DNA of 25,835 nt from Bordetella parapertussis (GCA_945871945.1 CAMBXY010000004.1:1-25835), one strand, 5' to 3'. Shown: positions 9,522 through 18,803, numbered from the stretch's first letter. Notes: generated by a model not told the origin, from the sequence alone. Numbers and translations are program-made.

Positions 9522-9543
9522 CCTGCAGGTTACCGTCTGCAGG
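9522..9543 (+). promoter_or_regulatory. Hairpin in the ilvB-ilvN intercistronic gap
   Basis: CCTGCAG at 9522-9528 and CTGCAGG at 9537-9543 form a perfect 7-base-pair stem with an 8-base loop, extendable by G-T pairs. No T-run follows; the next bases are GGGAGGG, so it is not an intrinsic terminator. It sits 28 bases before the ilvN ATG and could protect or process the mRNA, or set the ratio of large to small subunit. The role is inference. Confidence 0.45.
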
Positions 9544-9570
9544 GGAGGGTTGCGAAAAGAGGAATCCCCT

Positions 9571-10062
9571 ATGAAACATATCATTGCAGTATTGATTGAA
9601 AACGAGCCTGGCGCGTTGTCCAGGGTTGTCGGTTTGTTCTCTGCGCGGGGCTACAACATTGAGTCGCTGACCGTTGCGCCTACCGAAGACCTCAGTTTGT
9701 CACGCATCACTTTGCAGACCTCGGGCTCGGATGATGTGATTGAGCAAATCACCAAACACTTGAATCGACTGATTGAAGTGGTCAAGGTGGTCGACTTAAC
9801 CGAAGGCGCTTACACCGAACGTGAATTGATGATGGTCAAAGTGCGTGCGGTGGGCAAAGAGCGCGAAGAAATGAAACGCATGGCCGATATTTTTCGTGGC
9901 CGCGTGATTGATGTGACGGACAAAAGCTACACCATTGAATTGACTGGCGATGTGGCTAAAAACGATGCTTTTTTAGAGGCCATCGAACGCAGCGCTATTT
10001 TGGAAACTGTGCGCACAGGCGCCTGCGGCATTGGACGCGGCGAACGCGTCTTGCGTGTTTAA
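9571..10062 (+). CDS. ilvN: Acetolactate synthase small (regulatory) subunit
   Basis: Regulatory subunit that activates IlvB and confers valine feedback inhibition. The 163-residue protein has an N-terminal ACT domain (about 3-77: ENEPGALSRVVGLFSARGYN) and the C-terminal small-subunit domain with RELMMVKVRA and ELTGDVAKNDAF. G14 and N29 are present; the equivalent IlvH residues in E. coli are known sites of valine-resistant mutations, so feedback control is probably intact. An in-frame TTG at 9550 would lengthen the protein by seven residues, but the ATG at 9571 has AAGAGGA correctly spaced and gives the family start MKHIIAVLIENEPG. The family name ilvH would be equally valid. Confidence 0.96.
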   Translation: MKHIIAVLIENEPGALSRVVGLFSARGYNIESLTVAPTEDLSLSRITLQTSGSDDVIEQITKHLNRLIEVVKVVDLTEGAYTERELMMVKVRAVGKEREEMKRMADIFRGRVIDVTDKSYTIELTGDVAKNDAFLEAIERSAILETVRTGACGIGRGERVLRV

Positions 10063-11105
<1,043 letters not shown>

Positions 11106-11106
<1 letters not shown>

Positions 11107-11759
11107 TGAACCACTACCCACATCCGATTTTGGCGCGTGAAGGATGGCCATTCATAGGCTTGGCTTTTGTGCTGAGCCTGTTAGCAACTCTGCTTTGGGG
11201 TGTTGGTTTTGTCACCATCCTTTTTTATGTGGTTTTGGTTTTTGTTATCCAGTTTTTTCGTGATCCGCCCCGTTGGGTGCCAGAACAAAGCAATGCTGTT
11301 TTGTCTCCAGCCGATGGTCGGATTGTGAAAATTGAAAAAGTCAGAGACCCCTATGCCGATAGAGACGCCTTACTCATCAGTGTGTTCATGAACGTGTTTA
11401 ATGTCCACAGCAACCGAGCCAGTGTCAACGGAACGGTGCGCAGCGTGCAGTATTTTCCTGGCTTGTTTGTGAATGCGGATTTAGACAAAGCGTCTTCGGA
11501 AAATGAGCGCAATGCCGTGGTCATTGATGCGGTGGTTGATGGTCAAGCCCATGTGGTGACGCTGGTGCAGGTGGCCGGTCTGATTGCCCGACGTATTCTT
11601 TGCTATGTGGATGCTTCTCATGTCCTGAGCAAAGGTGAGCGCTATGGCTTTATTCGGTTTGGTTCTAGGGTGGATGTATATTTACCTCTGACGGCGGTTC
11701 CCTTGGTGGCCCCTGGCGACAAAGTCAGCGCCACCTCCACCGTGCTGGCAACTCTTTAA
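11106..11759 (+). CDS. psd: Phosphatidylserine decarboxylase, short (archaetidylserine decarboxylase-like) form
   Basis: Makes phosphatidylethanolamine from phosphatidylserine at the inner membrane. The 217-residue proenzyme is of the short PSD-A type. The N-terminus has two hydrophobic segments near 16-50, then FFRDPPRW and the core [11 protein letters not shown] (66-76) and [13 protein letters not shown] (92-104). Self-cleavage is expected at G186-S187 in [11 protein letters not shown], with S187 becoming the pyruvoyl cofactor. It starts within the ilvC stop (TGATG), so translation depends on ilvC read-through, and pssA follows after 11 bases. This places both phosphatidylethanolamine steps together. 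Confidence 0.95.
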
Positions 11760-11770
11760 ACCCTATTTAT

Positions 11771-12568
11771 ATGCCTGACACAGAAGATTCATTCGAAGAA
11801 CCGCGAAGTCGCTTGCGCAAGGGCATTTATGTGCTGCCCAATTTATTCACGCTGGCGGCTTTGTTTGGTGGGTTTTACGCCATTGTGATGGCGATGAATA
11901 ACCAGTTTGAGGCTTCTGCCATCGGTGTGTTTTGTGCGATTGTGTTGGACAGTTTGGACGGACGCGTCGCCCGCATGACCAATACCCAAACCGAGTTTGG
12001 TGCCCAAATGGATTCCTTGGCCGATATGGTCTCTTTTGGCGCTGCCCCAGCGCTCATCACTTACGAGTGGGCGTTGAAAGACTTGGGGCGTTGGGGTTGG
12101 TTTGCCGCATTTATCTATTGCGCGTGTGCGGCTTTGCGCTTGGCCCGTTTCAACGTGAATACCACCTCGGTGGACAAGCGGTTTTTTCAAGGTTTGCCTT
12201 CTCCTGCGGCGGCGGCTTTGGTGATGGGTTTTATCTGGCTTATGGCCGATATGGGGTTTTCTCCCGTGGATAACCGCTGGCTCATGTTTGCTGTGATTCT
12301 TTATTCTGGTTTGACCATGGTCAGCAATTTGCCGTTCTACAGTTTCAAAGATTTCCAAATGCGCAAAAGTGTTCCTTTTGCAGTCATCGTCTCTTTTGCG
12401 CTGATCATTGCCTTGATCAATATTCATCCGCCTACAGTCTTGTTCAGCCTTTTTTTGGTATACGGCATCAGCGGTTATGTGGTTTATGTTTGGCGACGTT
12501 ACAAAGGCATACCCACCAGCGTCATCAGTACTTCAACCGACGAGCCCGATGAAAAGGGCTTGCACTGA
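11771..12568 (+). CDS. pssA: CDP-diacylglycerol-serine O-phosphatidyltransferase
   Basis: Membrane CDP-alcohol phosphatidyltransferase that makes phosphatidylserine from CDP-diacylglycerol and L-serine. The 265-residue protein is of the multi-spanning type and not the E. coli soluble PssA type. The family signature is complete: D60..D63-G64..A67-R68 (LDSLDGRVAR), then G77...D81...D85 (FGAQMDSLAD). Several hydrophobic helices follow to about residue 240, with a polar C-terminal tail. No clear ribosome binding site precedes the ATG, so coupling to psd is likely. A terminator begins within the last codon region. Confidence 0.94.
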   Translation: MPDTEDSFEEPRSRLRKGIYVLPNLFTLAALFGGFYAIVMAMNNQFEASAIGVFCAIVLDSLDGRVARMTNTQTEFGAQMDSLADMVSFGAAPALITYEWALKDLGRWGWFAAFIYCACAALRLARFNVNTTSVDKRFFQGLPSPAAAALVMGFIWLMADMGFSPVDNRWLMFAVILYSGLTMVSNLPFYSFKDFQMRKSVPFAVIVSFALIIALINIHPPTVLFSLFLVYGISGYVVYVWRRYKGIPTSVISTSTDEPDEKGLH

Positions 12569-12605
12569 GACAATGTCTTAGGTTTTTCTGCAACAGGCCT
12601 TTTTT
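12552..12605 (+). terminator. Nested terminator after pssA
   Basis: An inner hairpin CTGAGAC (12565-12571) / GTCTTAG (12575-12581), loop AAT, is followed by G and TTTTT (12583-12587), a compact intrinsic terminator that includes the pssA stop codon. Around it, GAAAAGG..TTGCA (12551-12563) can pair imperfectly with TGCAACAGGCC and the T-run at 12589-12605, giving a second, larger stem ending in TTTTTT. It probably reduces read-through from the ilv-psd-pssA transcript into leuA. Confidence 0.7.
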
Positions 12606-12656
12606 CATTACGCTTTATTTTCGGCATTGGATGGTTGAATTCTCAGGAGCTTAAGA

Positions 12657-14195
12657 ATGGCTGACAAATTAATTATTTTTGACACCACCTTGCGAGATGG
12701 TGAGCAGTCCCCTGGCGCGTCCATGACGCGAGACGAAAAACTGCGTATAGCCAGACAACTTGAGCGCTTGCGGGTCGACATCATTGAGGCGGGTTTTGCT
12801 GCCAGTTCAGACGGCGATTTCGAAGCTGTGAAAGCGATTGCCAATGCAATTACCGAATCGACGGTGTGTTCTTTGTCTCGCGCCAATGACCGAGATATTT
12901 CACGCGCAGCTGAGGCTTTAAAAGGCGCTAAACATTCGCGTATACACACCTTTATTGCAACCTCTGCTTTGCACATGGAGAAGAAACTTCGGATGACACC
13001 TGATCAGGTGTTCGAGCAAGCCAAGCAGTCGGTGCGGTTTGCACGCAACTTGGTCGCCGATGTCGAGTTCAGTCCAGAAGACGGCTACCGAAGCGATATG
13101 GATTTTTTATGCCGCATTTTGGAAGCAGTGATCAATGAGGGTGCGACCACCATCAATGTTCCCGATACCGTGGGTTATGCGATTCCTGAGTTGTATGGTG
13201 TTTTTATCAAAACATTGCGCGAGCGCATTCCCAATTCAGACAAGGCAATTTGGTCGGTGCATTGCCATAACGACTTGGGCATGGCAGTTGCCAATTCTTT
13301 GGCTGGCGTAAAAATTGGAGGGGCAAGGCAAGTCGAGTGCACCATCAATGGTTTGGGCGAAAGAGCAGGCAACTGTTCCTTAGAAGAAATTGTGATGGCG
13401 GTCAAAACTCGCAAAGACTACTTTGGCTTGGAGATGGGCATTGACACCAAACATATTTTGGCGGCCAGTCGCATGGTCAGTCAGACCACAGGTTTTGTGG
13501 TTCAGCCCAATAAAGCCGTGGTGGGTGCGAATGCCTTTGCGCATGCATCGGGTATTCACCAAGATGGTGTTTTGAAGGCTCGCGATACCTATGAAATCAT
13601 GCGTGCCGAGGATGTGGGCTGGGGCTCTAACAAAATCGTTTTGGGCAAGCTCAGTGGCCGCAATGCATTCAAGCAACGCTTGCAAGACTTGGGTGTTGAA
13701 CTCGACAGCGAAGCCGAAACCAATGCCGCTTTTGGGCGCTTCAAAGAATTGGCTGATCGAAAAAGCGAAATTTTCGATGAAGACATCTTGGCGCTGGTCA
13801 GCGAGGAAAGTATTTCGCACGACAACGATGTATTTTCTTTTGTGAAGTTATCCCAGCACAGTGAAACCGGTGAATTGCCTTATGCCTCCATAGTTATCAC
13901 CGATAGGGGCAAAGAATTTGCCTGCGAAGCCAATGGCAACGGCCCGGTCGATGCGTCGTTGAAAGCCATTGAAAAGCATGTGAAAAGCGGTGCTGAGATG
14001 GTGCTGTATTCGGTCAATGCCATCAGCGGCTCGACAGAAAGCCAAGGCGAAGTGACCGTGCGGCTTCAAAACAACGGCCGTATTGTTAATGGCGTGGGCG
14101 CTGACCCAGATATCGTGGTGGCATCTGCAAAAGCATACTTAAGTGCTTTGAATAAATTACAGAGTAAAGCAGAACGTGTAGCTGCGCAGGGCTGA
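12657..14195 (+). CDS. leuA: 2-isopropylmalate synthase
   Basis: First committed step of leucine synthesis: condensation of acetyl-CoA with 2-oxoisovalerate. The 512-residue length is that of the bacterial LeuA type 1. The catalytic TIM barrel begins with [15 protein letters not shown] (R13 and D14 at the active site). Metal ligands H202 and H204 are in SVHCHNDLG, and [13 protein letters not shown] is at 232-244 (N239). The C-terminal LeuA regulatory domain, about residues 370-505, gives leucine feedback (dimer fold ending [19 protein letters not shown]). CAGGAG at 12644-12649 is a good ribosome site. It lies after the pssA terminator, so it may have its own promoter in 12588-12640. Confidence 0.97.
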   Translation: MADKLIIFDTTLRDGEQSPGASMTRDEKLRIARQLERLRVDIIEAGFAASSDGDFEAVKAIANAITESTVCSLSRANDRDISRAAEALKGAKHSRIHTFIATSALHMEKKLRMTPDQVFEQAKQSVRFARNLVADVEFSPEDGYRSDMDFLCRILEAVINEGATTINVPDTVGYAIPELYGVFIKTLRERIPNSDKAIWSVHCHNDLGMAVANSLAGVKIGGARQVECTINGLGERAGNCSLEEIVMAVKTRKDYFGLEMGIDTKHILAASRMVSQTTGFVVQPNKAVVGANAFAHASGIHQDGVLKARDTYEIMRAEDVGWGSNKIVLGKLSGRNAFKQRLQDLGVELDSEAETNAAFGRFKELADRKSEIFDEDILALVSEESISHDNDVFSFVKLSQHSETGELPYASIVITDRGKEFACEANGNGPVDASLKAIEKHVKSGAEMVLYSVNAISGSTESQGEVTVRLQNNGRIVNGVGADPDIVVASAKAYLSALNKLQSKAERVAAQG

Positions 14196-14218
14196 AAAAA
14201 TAGATTTGTGACGGTTTT

Positions 14219-14241
14219 CACAGCAGCTGTGTAGTTTTTTT
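14219..14241 (+). terminator. Intrinsic terminator of leuA, first of two
   Basis: CACAG (14219-14223) and CTGTG (14227-14231) form a 5-base-pair stem with a CAG loop, followed by TAG and seven Ts at 14235-14241. It lies 24 bases after the leuA stop. Confidence 0.75.
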
Positions 14242-14255
14242 ACCTGAATATTTAG

Positions 14256-14285
14256 ACGCAAGTCTTTGATCTTGCGTGTATTTTT
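14256..14285 (+). terminator. Second intrinsic terminator downstream of leuA
   Basis: ACGCAAG (14256-14262) and CTTGCGT (14271-14277) make a perfect 7-base-pair stem with an 8-base loop, followed by GTA and TTTTT (14281-14285). With the terminator just upstream it forms a tandem stop for the ilv-leu transcript. Confidence 0.7.
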
Positions 14286-14300
14286 AAATCAGACTACACT
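14272..14300 (+). promoter_or_regulatory. Possible sigma-70 promoter for the PBP7 gene
   Basis: TTGCGT at 14272-14277 and TACACT at 14295-14300 are separated by 17 bases and lie about 40 bases before the ATG at 14339. Each box matches consensus only partly. The -35 would overlap the second leuA terminator. Confidence 0.3.
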
Positions 14301-14338
14301 CGCGCTTCAAAGCCTGTCTGGGCCGCCATTGGGACACC

Positions 14339-15307
14339 ATGTTGAAAATTTTGAATACACGTTTTTGGGTTGCGTTCAGTGTTGCTGCCCTGCTGGCTTG
14401 GGCGCCATCCTCTTACGCACTCACGGCGAAACAAAAACAAAAACAAAAAAGCAAAGTTGTTGCCGTTGCCAAGAAAAAGCATAAGCGTGTTTATAAATCG
14501 ATACCTGCAAGGCCCTCTTTTGGCAAGCTTGCCGGTCTGCATTCTGCCGCTAATGATCAACTCACTCTCAAGTCAAGCGTGGCTTATGTGATTGACCAAG
14601 ACACGCAAGAAATTTTGCTCAGCAAAAATGGCCAAGTTGTTTTGCCTATTGCGTCCATCACCAAATTGATGACAGCCTTGGTGGTGCGTGAAGCCAATCT
14701 GGACATGGATGAAATGATCACCATCACAACCGAAGATGTAGACACCGAAAAAGGCAGCACCTCACGTTTGCGACCCGGCACCAGTTTGACCCGCGGTGAG
14801 TTGTTGCATTTGGCACTGATGTCCAGCGAAAACCGCGCAGCCCATGCCTTGGGGCGCAGTTACCCAGCAGGTTTAGATGCCTTTATCAACCAAATGAATG
14901 CCAAAGCTGCTCAATTGGGTATGCGCGACACACGCTATGCAGAGCCTACGGGCTTATCAAGTCTCAACCAATCAAGCGCTAAAGACTTGGCAACCTTGGT
15001 GGCTCTTGCGGCGAATGACCCGACTTTGCGTGAGTTGTCCACGTCCAGCGGTTTTCAAGTTGAAGTGGGTCACAAAACCCTGAAATACCGATCGACCAAC
15101 CGCTTGGTATCGAACCCCAACTGGGATATAGATTTGCAAAAGACGGGCTACATTTCTGAGGCAGGTCAGTGCTTGGTGATGCAAGCCAAGGTTGCGGGGC
15201 GCAAATTGATCATGATCTTTTTAGACTCTGCTGGCAAACTCAGCCGTACCGCAGATGCAGAGCGGGTACGTAAATGGGTAGAGACTCGTCACTCCTTGAC
15301 GTCGTGA
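14339..15307 (+). CDS. pbpG: Penicillin-binding protein 7-type D-alanyl-D-alanine endopeptidase
   Basis: Periplasmic serine peptidase that cuts D-Ala-meso-DAP cross-links in peptidoglycan. The 322-residue protein carries all three penicillin-binding motifs: SITK at 106-109 (nucleophile S106), SEN at 163-165 and KTG at 268-270. The signal peptide covers about residues 1-27, ending at SYA. Between the signal and the catalytic domain is a very basic Lys/Gln-rich stretch, residues 31-54, encoded in part by a hexanucleotide repeat, likely to bind cell wall or membrane. The spacing and SITK wording fit PBP7/8 and not PBP5. The 3' end overlaps the convergent IclR-type gene by 19 bases. Confidence 0.9.
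   Translation: MLKILNTRFWVAFSVAALLAWAPSSYALTAKQKQKQKSKVVAVAKKKHKRVYKSIPARPSFGKLAGLHSAANDQLTLKSSVAYVIDQDTQEILLSKNGQVVLPIASITKLMTALVVREANLDMDEMITITTEDVDTEKGSTSRLRPGTSLTRGELLHLALMSSENRAAHALGRSYPAGLDAFINQMNAKAAQLGMRDTRYAEPTGLSSLNQSSAKDLATLVALAANDPTLRELSTSSGFQVEVGHKTLKYRSTNRLVSNPNWDIDLQKTGYISEAGQCLVMQAKVAGRKLIMIFLDSAGKLSRTADAERVRKWVETRHSLTS
14431..14450 (+). repeat. Three tandem ACAAAA hexamers inside pbpG
   Basis: ACAAAA occurs three times in a row at 14431-14448, followed by two more As, giving a six-base A-run. It encodes KQKQKQK-type sequence after the signal peptide. Gain or loss of a unit would keep the reading frame. Confidence 0.7.
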
Positions 15308-16074
15308 AATCCCAGCTCCATAGAAATTTTACGAGTCGTCGCTTGTAATTTAGGCAGCCAAGCCTCATCAAGGCGGTCTGCGGGCGCAGATATTGACAAG
15401 CCGGCAATTAGTTTTCCTTGGTCGTCAAAAATGCCTGCGGCCATGCACCTCACGCCCAATTCCAGTTCTTCGTTATCGCTGGCCACCCCTGATTGGCGAC
15501 ACTTTGCGATTTCTTTTTCCAGCGCAAGCAACTGGGTTAGGCTGTTGCGGGTATGACCTAGGAGGCCTGTTCGGTTGGCATAAGCCCGAACTCTAACGTT
15601 GTCGTCGGCAGCTAAAAACAATTTGCCCACCGACGTCAGATGCAAGGGCGCTCTGCCGCCTATGGCGCGAACCACTTGCATGCCAGAGCGCTCACTGTAG
15701 GCACGTTCTATATAGACAATCTCATCACCTTGGCGAACACTGAGGTTGACGGGTTGCTGGGTGAGTTGGTGCAGCTCTTGCATGGGTTCAAGAGCCGCAT
15801 CTCTGACATTGAGTCGGGCTTTGACTGAGTTACCCAGTTCGAGCAAACGCATTCCCAATCGGTAATGTCCGGATTCGGGTCTGTCGACGTAGCGCCCCAA
15901 AACCAAGTCATTCAATATACGGTGGGTGGTTGAGGGATGCAGGCCCGTTTTTTCACTGATTTCTTTAAGGGTGGCCGAGCCTTCTTTGGCAGCCAAGACA
16001 TCCATCAGGGAAAACATGCGCCCTAAAACCTGTATGGACGGGGCAGGGACATGACCGGCAATAACTTTTCGCAT
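15289..16074 (-). CDS. IclR family transcriptional regulator
   Basis: A 261-residue regulator. The N-terminal winged helix-turn-helix runs from about residue 12 to 75, with the recognition part ISEKTGLHPSTTHRILNDL at 39-57. The C-terminal effector domain covers about 85-255, with the IclR wording GVRCMAAGIFDDQGKLIAGLSISAPADR. Such regulators respond to small carboxylates or aromatic acids. No cognate operon is adjacent in the usual divergent arrangement, so the target is unknown; the catabolic-looking enzymes further right are candidates by inference only. It lies 23 bases downstream of bpt on the same strand and may be part of that transcript. The ATG at 16072-16074 has only a weak ribosome site. 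Confidence 0.9.
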   Translation of the reverse strand: MRKVIAGHVPAPSIQVLGRMFSLMDVLAAKEGSATLKEISEKTGLHPSTTHRILNDLVLGRYVDRPESGHYRLGMRLLELGNSVKARLNVRDAALEPMQELHQLTQQPVNLSVRQGDEIVYIERAYSERSGMQVVRAIGGRAPLHLTSVGKLFLAADDNVRVRAYANRTGLLGHTRNSLTQLLALEKEIAKCRQSGVASDNEELELGVRCMAAGIFDDQGKLIAGLSISAPADRLDEAWLPKLQATTRKISMELGFHDVKE

Positions 16075-16097
16075 AGCGATATCTTACAAGGGCGATA

Positions 16098-16835
16098 TCA
16101 AGCCTGCGTCCATTCGCCATCAACCAGTACCTCATGGGGACCAAACTGGGCTTTGTAATTCATCTTGGTACTTTGGGAAATCCAGTAGCCTAAATACACG
16201 TAGGGCAAGCCCAGTTCGCGGGCCTGTTGGATTTGCCAAAGAATGCAATAAGTACCCATGCCATTGGCTGCCAAGGGGTCGTAAAAGGTATAGACCGCAG
16301 ACAGTCCATCGTTGAGGACATCGAGTATGGAGACCATGCGCAATTGGCCCAAAGAGCCATCAGCTTCATCGGGGCTTCGAAATTCCACCAAACGCGAGTT
16401 GACTCTGCTTTGCAGCAAAAACTGGGTGTATTGCTCCACGCTGTCTTGGTCCATGCCGCCACCTGCATGGCGGCCATTTTGATAGGCAAGGTAGAGCTGG
16501 TAGTGTTCGGGTGCGTAGACCAATTTAGAGATACGTGACTGCAAATGGGCATGTTGTTTCAGGGCCCTGCGCTGACTGCGGGTGGGGTCAAAGGTATCGA
16601 CTTTGACCCTGATGGGCACACATGCGCGACAACCATCGCAATAGGGCCTGTAGGTGAACATACCGCTTCGGCGAAAGCCTTTGGCCACCAAATCCGAGTA
16701 AATATCGTTGTGAATGAGGTGGCTGGGGGTGGCAACCTGAGACCGGGCCTGCCTGTCTGACAAATAGCTGCAAGGGTAGGGCGCAGTTGCATAAAACTGC
16801 AACGATTGAAGCGGCAAATCCTTGAGATGGGTCAC
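16098..16835 (-). CDS. bpt: Aspartate/glutamate leucyltransferase
   Basis: Transfers leucine from Leu-tRNA to proteins with N-terminal Asp or Glu, creating a primary destabilising residue for ClpS/ClpAP. It is a 245-residue member of the ATE arginyltransferase fold, bacterial Bpt branch. The N-terminal ATE domain has [14 protein letters not shown] (C22), then [20 protein letters not shown] with cysteines 66, 69 and 72. The C-terminal domain has [11 protein letters not shown] and the characteristic [21 protein letters not shown]. The start is GTG at 16833-16835, since the next in-frame Met (residue 59) would remove conserved sequence. It follows aat by 12 bases. Confidence 0.94.
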   Translation of the reverse strand: MTHLKDLPLQSLQFYATAPYPCSYLSDRQARSQVATPSHLIHNDIYSDLVAKGFRRSGMFTYRPYCDGCRACVPIRVKVDTFDPTRSQRRALKQHAHLQSRISKLVYAPEHYQLYLAYQNGRHAGGGMDQDSVEQYTQFLLQSRVNSRLVEFRSPDEADGSLGQLRMVSILDVLNDGLSAVYTFYDPLAANGMGTYCILWQIQQARELGLPYVYLGYWISQSTKMNYKAQFGPHEVLVDGEWTQA

Positions 16836-16847
16836 GGCAAAAAGAAA

Positions 16848-17603
16848 TTAAATTGAAAGTTCAGACCAGTATAAGGGGTCAAAATCCCAGCGTACCGGCT
16901 CCAACGACTGGGCTGTCTGTATATGGCTAAGAAACGCGGCTCTAGAGATTTCAGCCGCGCCCATCAAGGCCAGATGATGGGTATTTTGTTGACAGTCGAT
17001 CATGCTGATTTCTTGAGCTTTACAAAAAGCCACCAAACCCGCCAAGGCTATTTTGGAGCCATTGGGCACCAAGCTGAACATCGACTCGCCAAACACCGCC
17101 CGCCCCAAACTGACGCAGTAAAGCCCACCGCAAAGCTCGCCATCGATCCAAGTCTCCACACTGTGGGCCAGGCCAGCTGCATGCAACGCCTTGTAGGCTG
17201 CAACCATCTCAGAGACGATCCAAGTGCCATGTTGGCCAGGCCGTGGCGCTTTTGCGCAGTGCTCTATAACTTCATCAAAAGCGCAGTCGAAGCGAATTTC
17301 CCAAGAGGGTTTTTGCTTCATCCATTGGCGTAAGGAACGATGAAAGCGGAAGTTATGTGTCTGCAAAACCATGCGCGGATCGGGACTCCACCAAAGCACG
17401 GGCTGCCCAAGACTGAACCAAGGAAAGCAGCCTTTGCTGTAAGCTTCCCGCAGACGATCTACTGACAGACCCCCGCCAGCTGCGAGCAATCCTGGAACCC
17501 CACTGGATTGATCCCAAGCGGTTTCAGGCTCTGGCAGGGGATCATGGGGCCCTAGGTAAATCAAGGGCGGATGGTCAGTTTCCATGGGTGCGAATGGCAG
17601 CAT
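16848..17603 (-). CDS. aat: Leucyl/phenylalanyl-tRNA-protein transferase
   Basis: Adds Leu or Phe from aminoacyl-tRNA to proteins with N-terminal Arg or Lys, marking them for ClpAPS degradation. It has 251 residues. Family wording is clear: GVPGLLAAGGGLSVDRLREAYSKGCFPWFS near 35-64 and PVLWWSPDPRMVL near 68-80. Later come HGTWIVSEMVAAYKALHAAGLAHSVE and ESMFSLVPNGSKIALAGL, then the C-terminal IDCQQNTHHLALMGA. An alternative in-frame ATG at 17583-17585 would shorten it by six residues; neither start has a good ribosome site, so the first is kept provisionally. It is the first gene of a likely aat-bpt(-iclR) transcript and diverges from the crotonase-like gene with 24 bases between starts. Confidence 0.94.
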   Translation of the reverse strand: MLPFAPMETDHPPLIYLGPHDPLPEPETAWDQSSGVPGLLAAGGGLSVDRLREAYSKGCFPWFSLGQPVLWWSPDPRMVLQTHNFRFHRSLRQWMKQKPSWEIRFDCAFDEVIEHCAKAPRPGQHGTWIVSEMVAAYKALHAAGLAHSVETWIDGELCGGLYCVSLGRAVFGESMFSLVPNGSKIALAGLVAFCKAQEISMIDCQQNTHHLALMGAAEISRAAFLSHIQTAQSLEPVRWDFDPLYWSELSI

Positions 17604-17627
17604 TCATTTGAGTGGAGAAGATACACC

Positions 17628-18404
17628 ATGAATGACGGGGTATTAGTCGAAATGCCAGCAACTGGCGTCACACGTTTGGTCTTGAACCAGCCCGACAGCT
17701 TCAACGCGCTGTCAAGCCAAATGCTGAGTGCCTTAGATGGCGCTTTGCAATCTGTGGCAGAAAATGCCGCTTGCCGAGTCGTGGTGATTGCCGCACAGGG
17801 ACGGGCCTTCAGCGCTGGTCACGATTTAAGGGAAATGCGAAGCCATCCCGACCACGATTTCTACACCCAGCTGTTTAGCCAGTGCAGCCGCATGATGGTG
17901 CGCATTCAAAATTTGCCGCAACCCGTCATCGCTCAGGTGCAAGGCATTGCCACCGCAGCAGGTTGTCAGTTGGTCAGCATGTGCGATTTGGCGCTGGCCA
18001 GTCACGATGCACGATTTGCAGTCTCGGGCATCAACTACGGATTGTTTTGCTCAACCCCCAGTGTGGGATTGAGTCGCAATATGCACCGTAAGCAGGCCAT
18101 GGAAATGCTTTTAACAGGTGACTTTATTGATGCCCCGACGGCACAAGCGCGGGGTTTGATCAATCAAGTTGTCAATGCAGATAGCTTGGAGGATGCAGTT
18201 TTGCAGCTGTGTGCCAAGATTGTGGCCAAACCCGAGCCCGCTGTGCGTCTGGGAAAAGCCTTGTTTTATCAACAGCTGGAAATGGGTTTGAATGCCGCTT
18301 ATCAGTTGGCTGGTCAAACCATGGCCTGCAATATGATGGATGACACCGCTCAAGAGGGTTTTCAAGCCTTCCTAGACAAGCGAAAACCTAACTGGGGTTC
18401 TTAA
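17628..18404 (+). CDS. Crotonase-fold protein, ECHDC3-like, lacking both catalytic glutamates
   Basis: A 258-residue enoyl-CoA hydratase/isomerase superfamily protein. The oxyanion-hole segments are present: AQGRAFSAGHDLREM (56-70) and VQGIATAAGCQLVSMCDLALA (104-124). The two acids used by crotonase for water addition are absent: Q114 replaces the first glutamate (GCQLV instead of GCEL) and G134 the second (AVSGINYGLFCS instead of the AxPE type). This pattern and the LFCSTPSVGLSR wording resemble the ECHDC3 branch, whose activity is unclear. It probably binds an acyl-CoA, but true hydratase activity is doubtful. GGAGAAG at 17613-17619 supports the ATG at 17628 over an earlier in-frame start. 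Confidence 0.85.
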   Translation: MNDGVLVEMPATGVTRLVLNQPDSFNALSSQMLSALDGALQSVAENAACRVVVIAAQGRAFSAGHDLREMRSHPDHDFYTQLFSQCSRMMVRIQNLPQPVIAQVQGIATAAGCQLVSMCDLALASHDARFAVSGINYGLFCSTPSVGLSRNMHRKQAMEMLLTGDFIDAPTAQARGLINQVVNADSLEDAVLQLCAKIVAKPEPAVRLGKALFYQQLEMGLNAAYQLAGQTMACNMMDDTAQEGFQAFLDKRKPNWGS

Positions 18405-18440
18405 AAAAACCTTTAGCCCCGAGTTTCATTGGGGGTTTTC
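18404..18440 (-). terminator. Terminator shared by the convergent crotonase and lipoprotein genes
   Basis: AAAACC (18406-18411) pairs with GGTTTT (18434-18439), and CCCC (18417-18420) with GGGG inside it, with an internal bulge. Read on the minus strand the stem is followed by a run of seven Ts, which suits the lipoprotein gene. On the plus strand only four Ts follow, so it is weaker for the crotonase gene. The stem overlaps the last codons of the lipoprotein gene. Confidence 0.5.
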
Positions 18441-18794
18441 AAAAAACACGATGGTTGAATAATTGCTGAATTCGAAGTAGACCCGTTTTTCGCTGGGGTC
18501 AACTTGCATATTGAGGTTTGCATCTAAGAACCCATAGCCATAGCGATACTCACGCGCTTTGCTGTCGTCGGTACCCAAAGCCGTACTGATTTTGTCGACC
18601 TTGAGAAAGCGCCGTACCAGTTTGTCCCCTGAGTAGACCTCTAAGACGCCATCGGTGCCCGTCCAATTTTGGATTCCACGACCAATTTTGTTTTGCTGTT
18701 CTTGGGTACATGCGCTGAGCGAGAGTGCAGCGATGAAAACCAAGCTTGCACTTAATTTAGAAACAAGAGGTCGTTGAGAACAAAAAGCTTTCAT
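18426..18794 (-). CDS. Small predicted lipoprotein of unknown function
   Basis: A 122-residue protein with a type II signal sequence: a hydrophobic stretch from about 13 to 25 and lipobox LSAC with C29 as the lipidated residue. Residue 30 is Thr, not Asp, so outer-membrane sorting is expected under the +2 rule. The mature part, about 94 residues, contains NWTGTDGVLEVYSGDKLVRRFLKVDKIS and a Tyr-rich segment REYRYGYGFLDANLN, with mainly beta character. I do not recognise the family. It lies 9 bases downstream of the small exported protein gene and is the last gene of a HIT-exported protein-lipoprotein set. Confidence 0.7.
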   Translation of the reverse strand: MKAFCSQRPLVSKLSASLVFIAALSLSACTQEQQNKIGRGIQNWTGTDGVLEVYSGDKLVRRFLKVDKISTALGTDDSKAREYRYGYGFLDANLNMQVDPSEKRVYFEFSNYSTIVFFENPQ

Positions 18795-18803
18795 GCATGC
18801 ACC

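Noticed and set aside
9481..9570. Intrinsic terminator between ilvB and ilvN
   Set aside because: The stem is followed by a G-rich stretch, not Ts, and ilvN must be expressed with ilvB.
11843..12427. 194-codon minus-strand frame inside pssA
   Set aside because: Fully antisense to a clear pssA gene; composition rich in His, Arg and Gln, as expected for a shadow frame.
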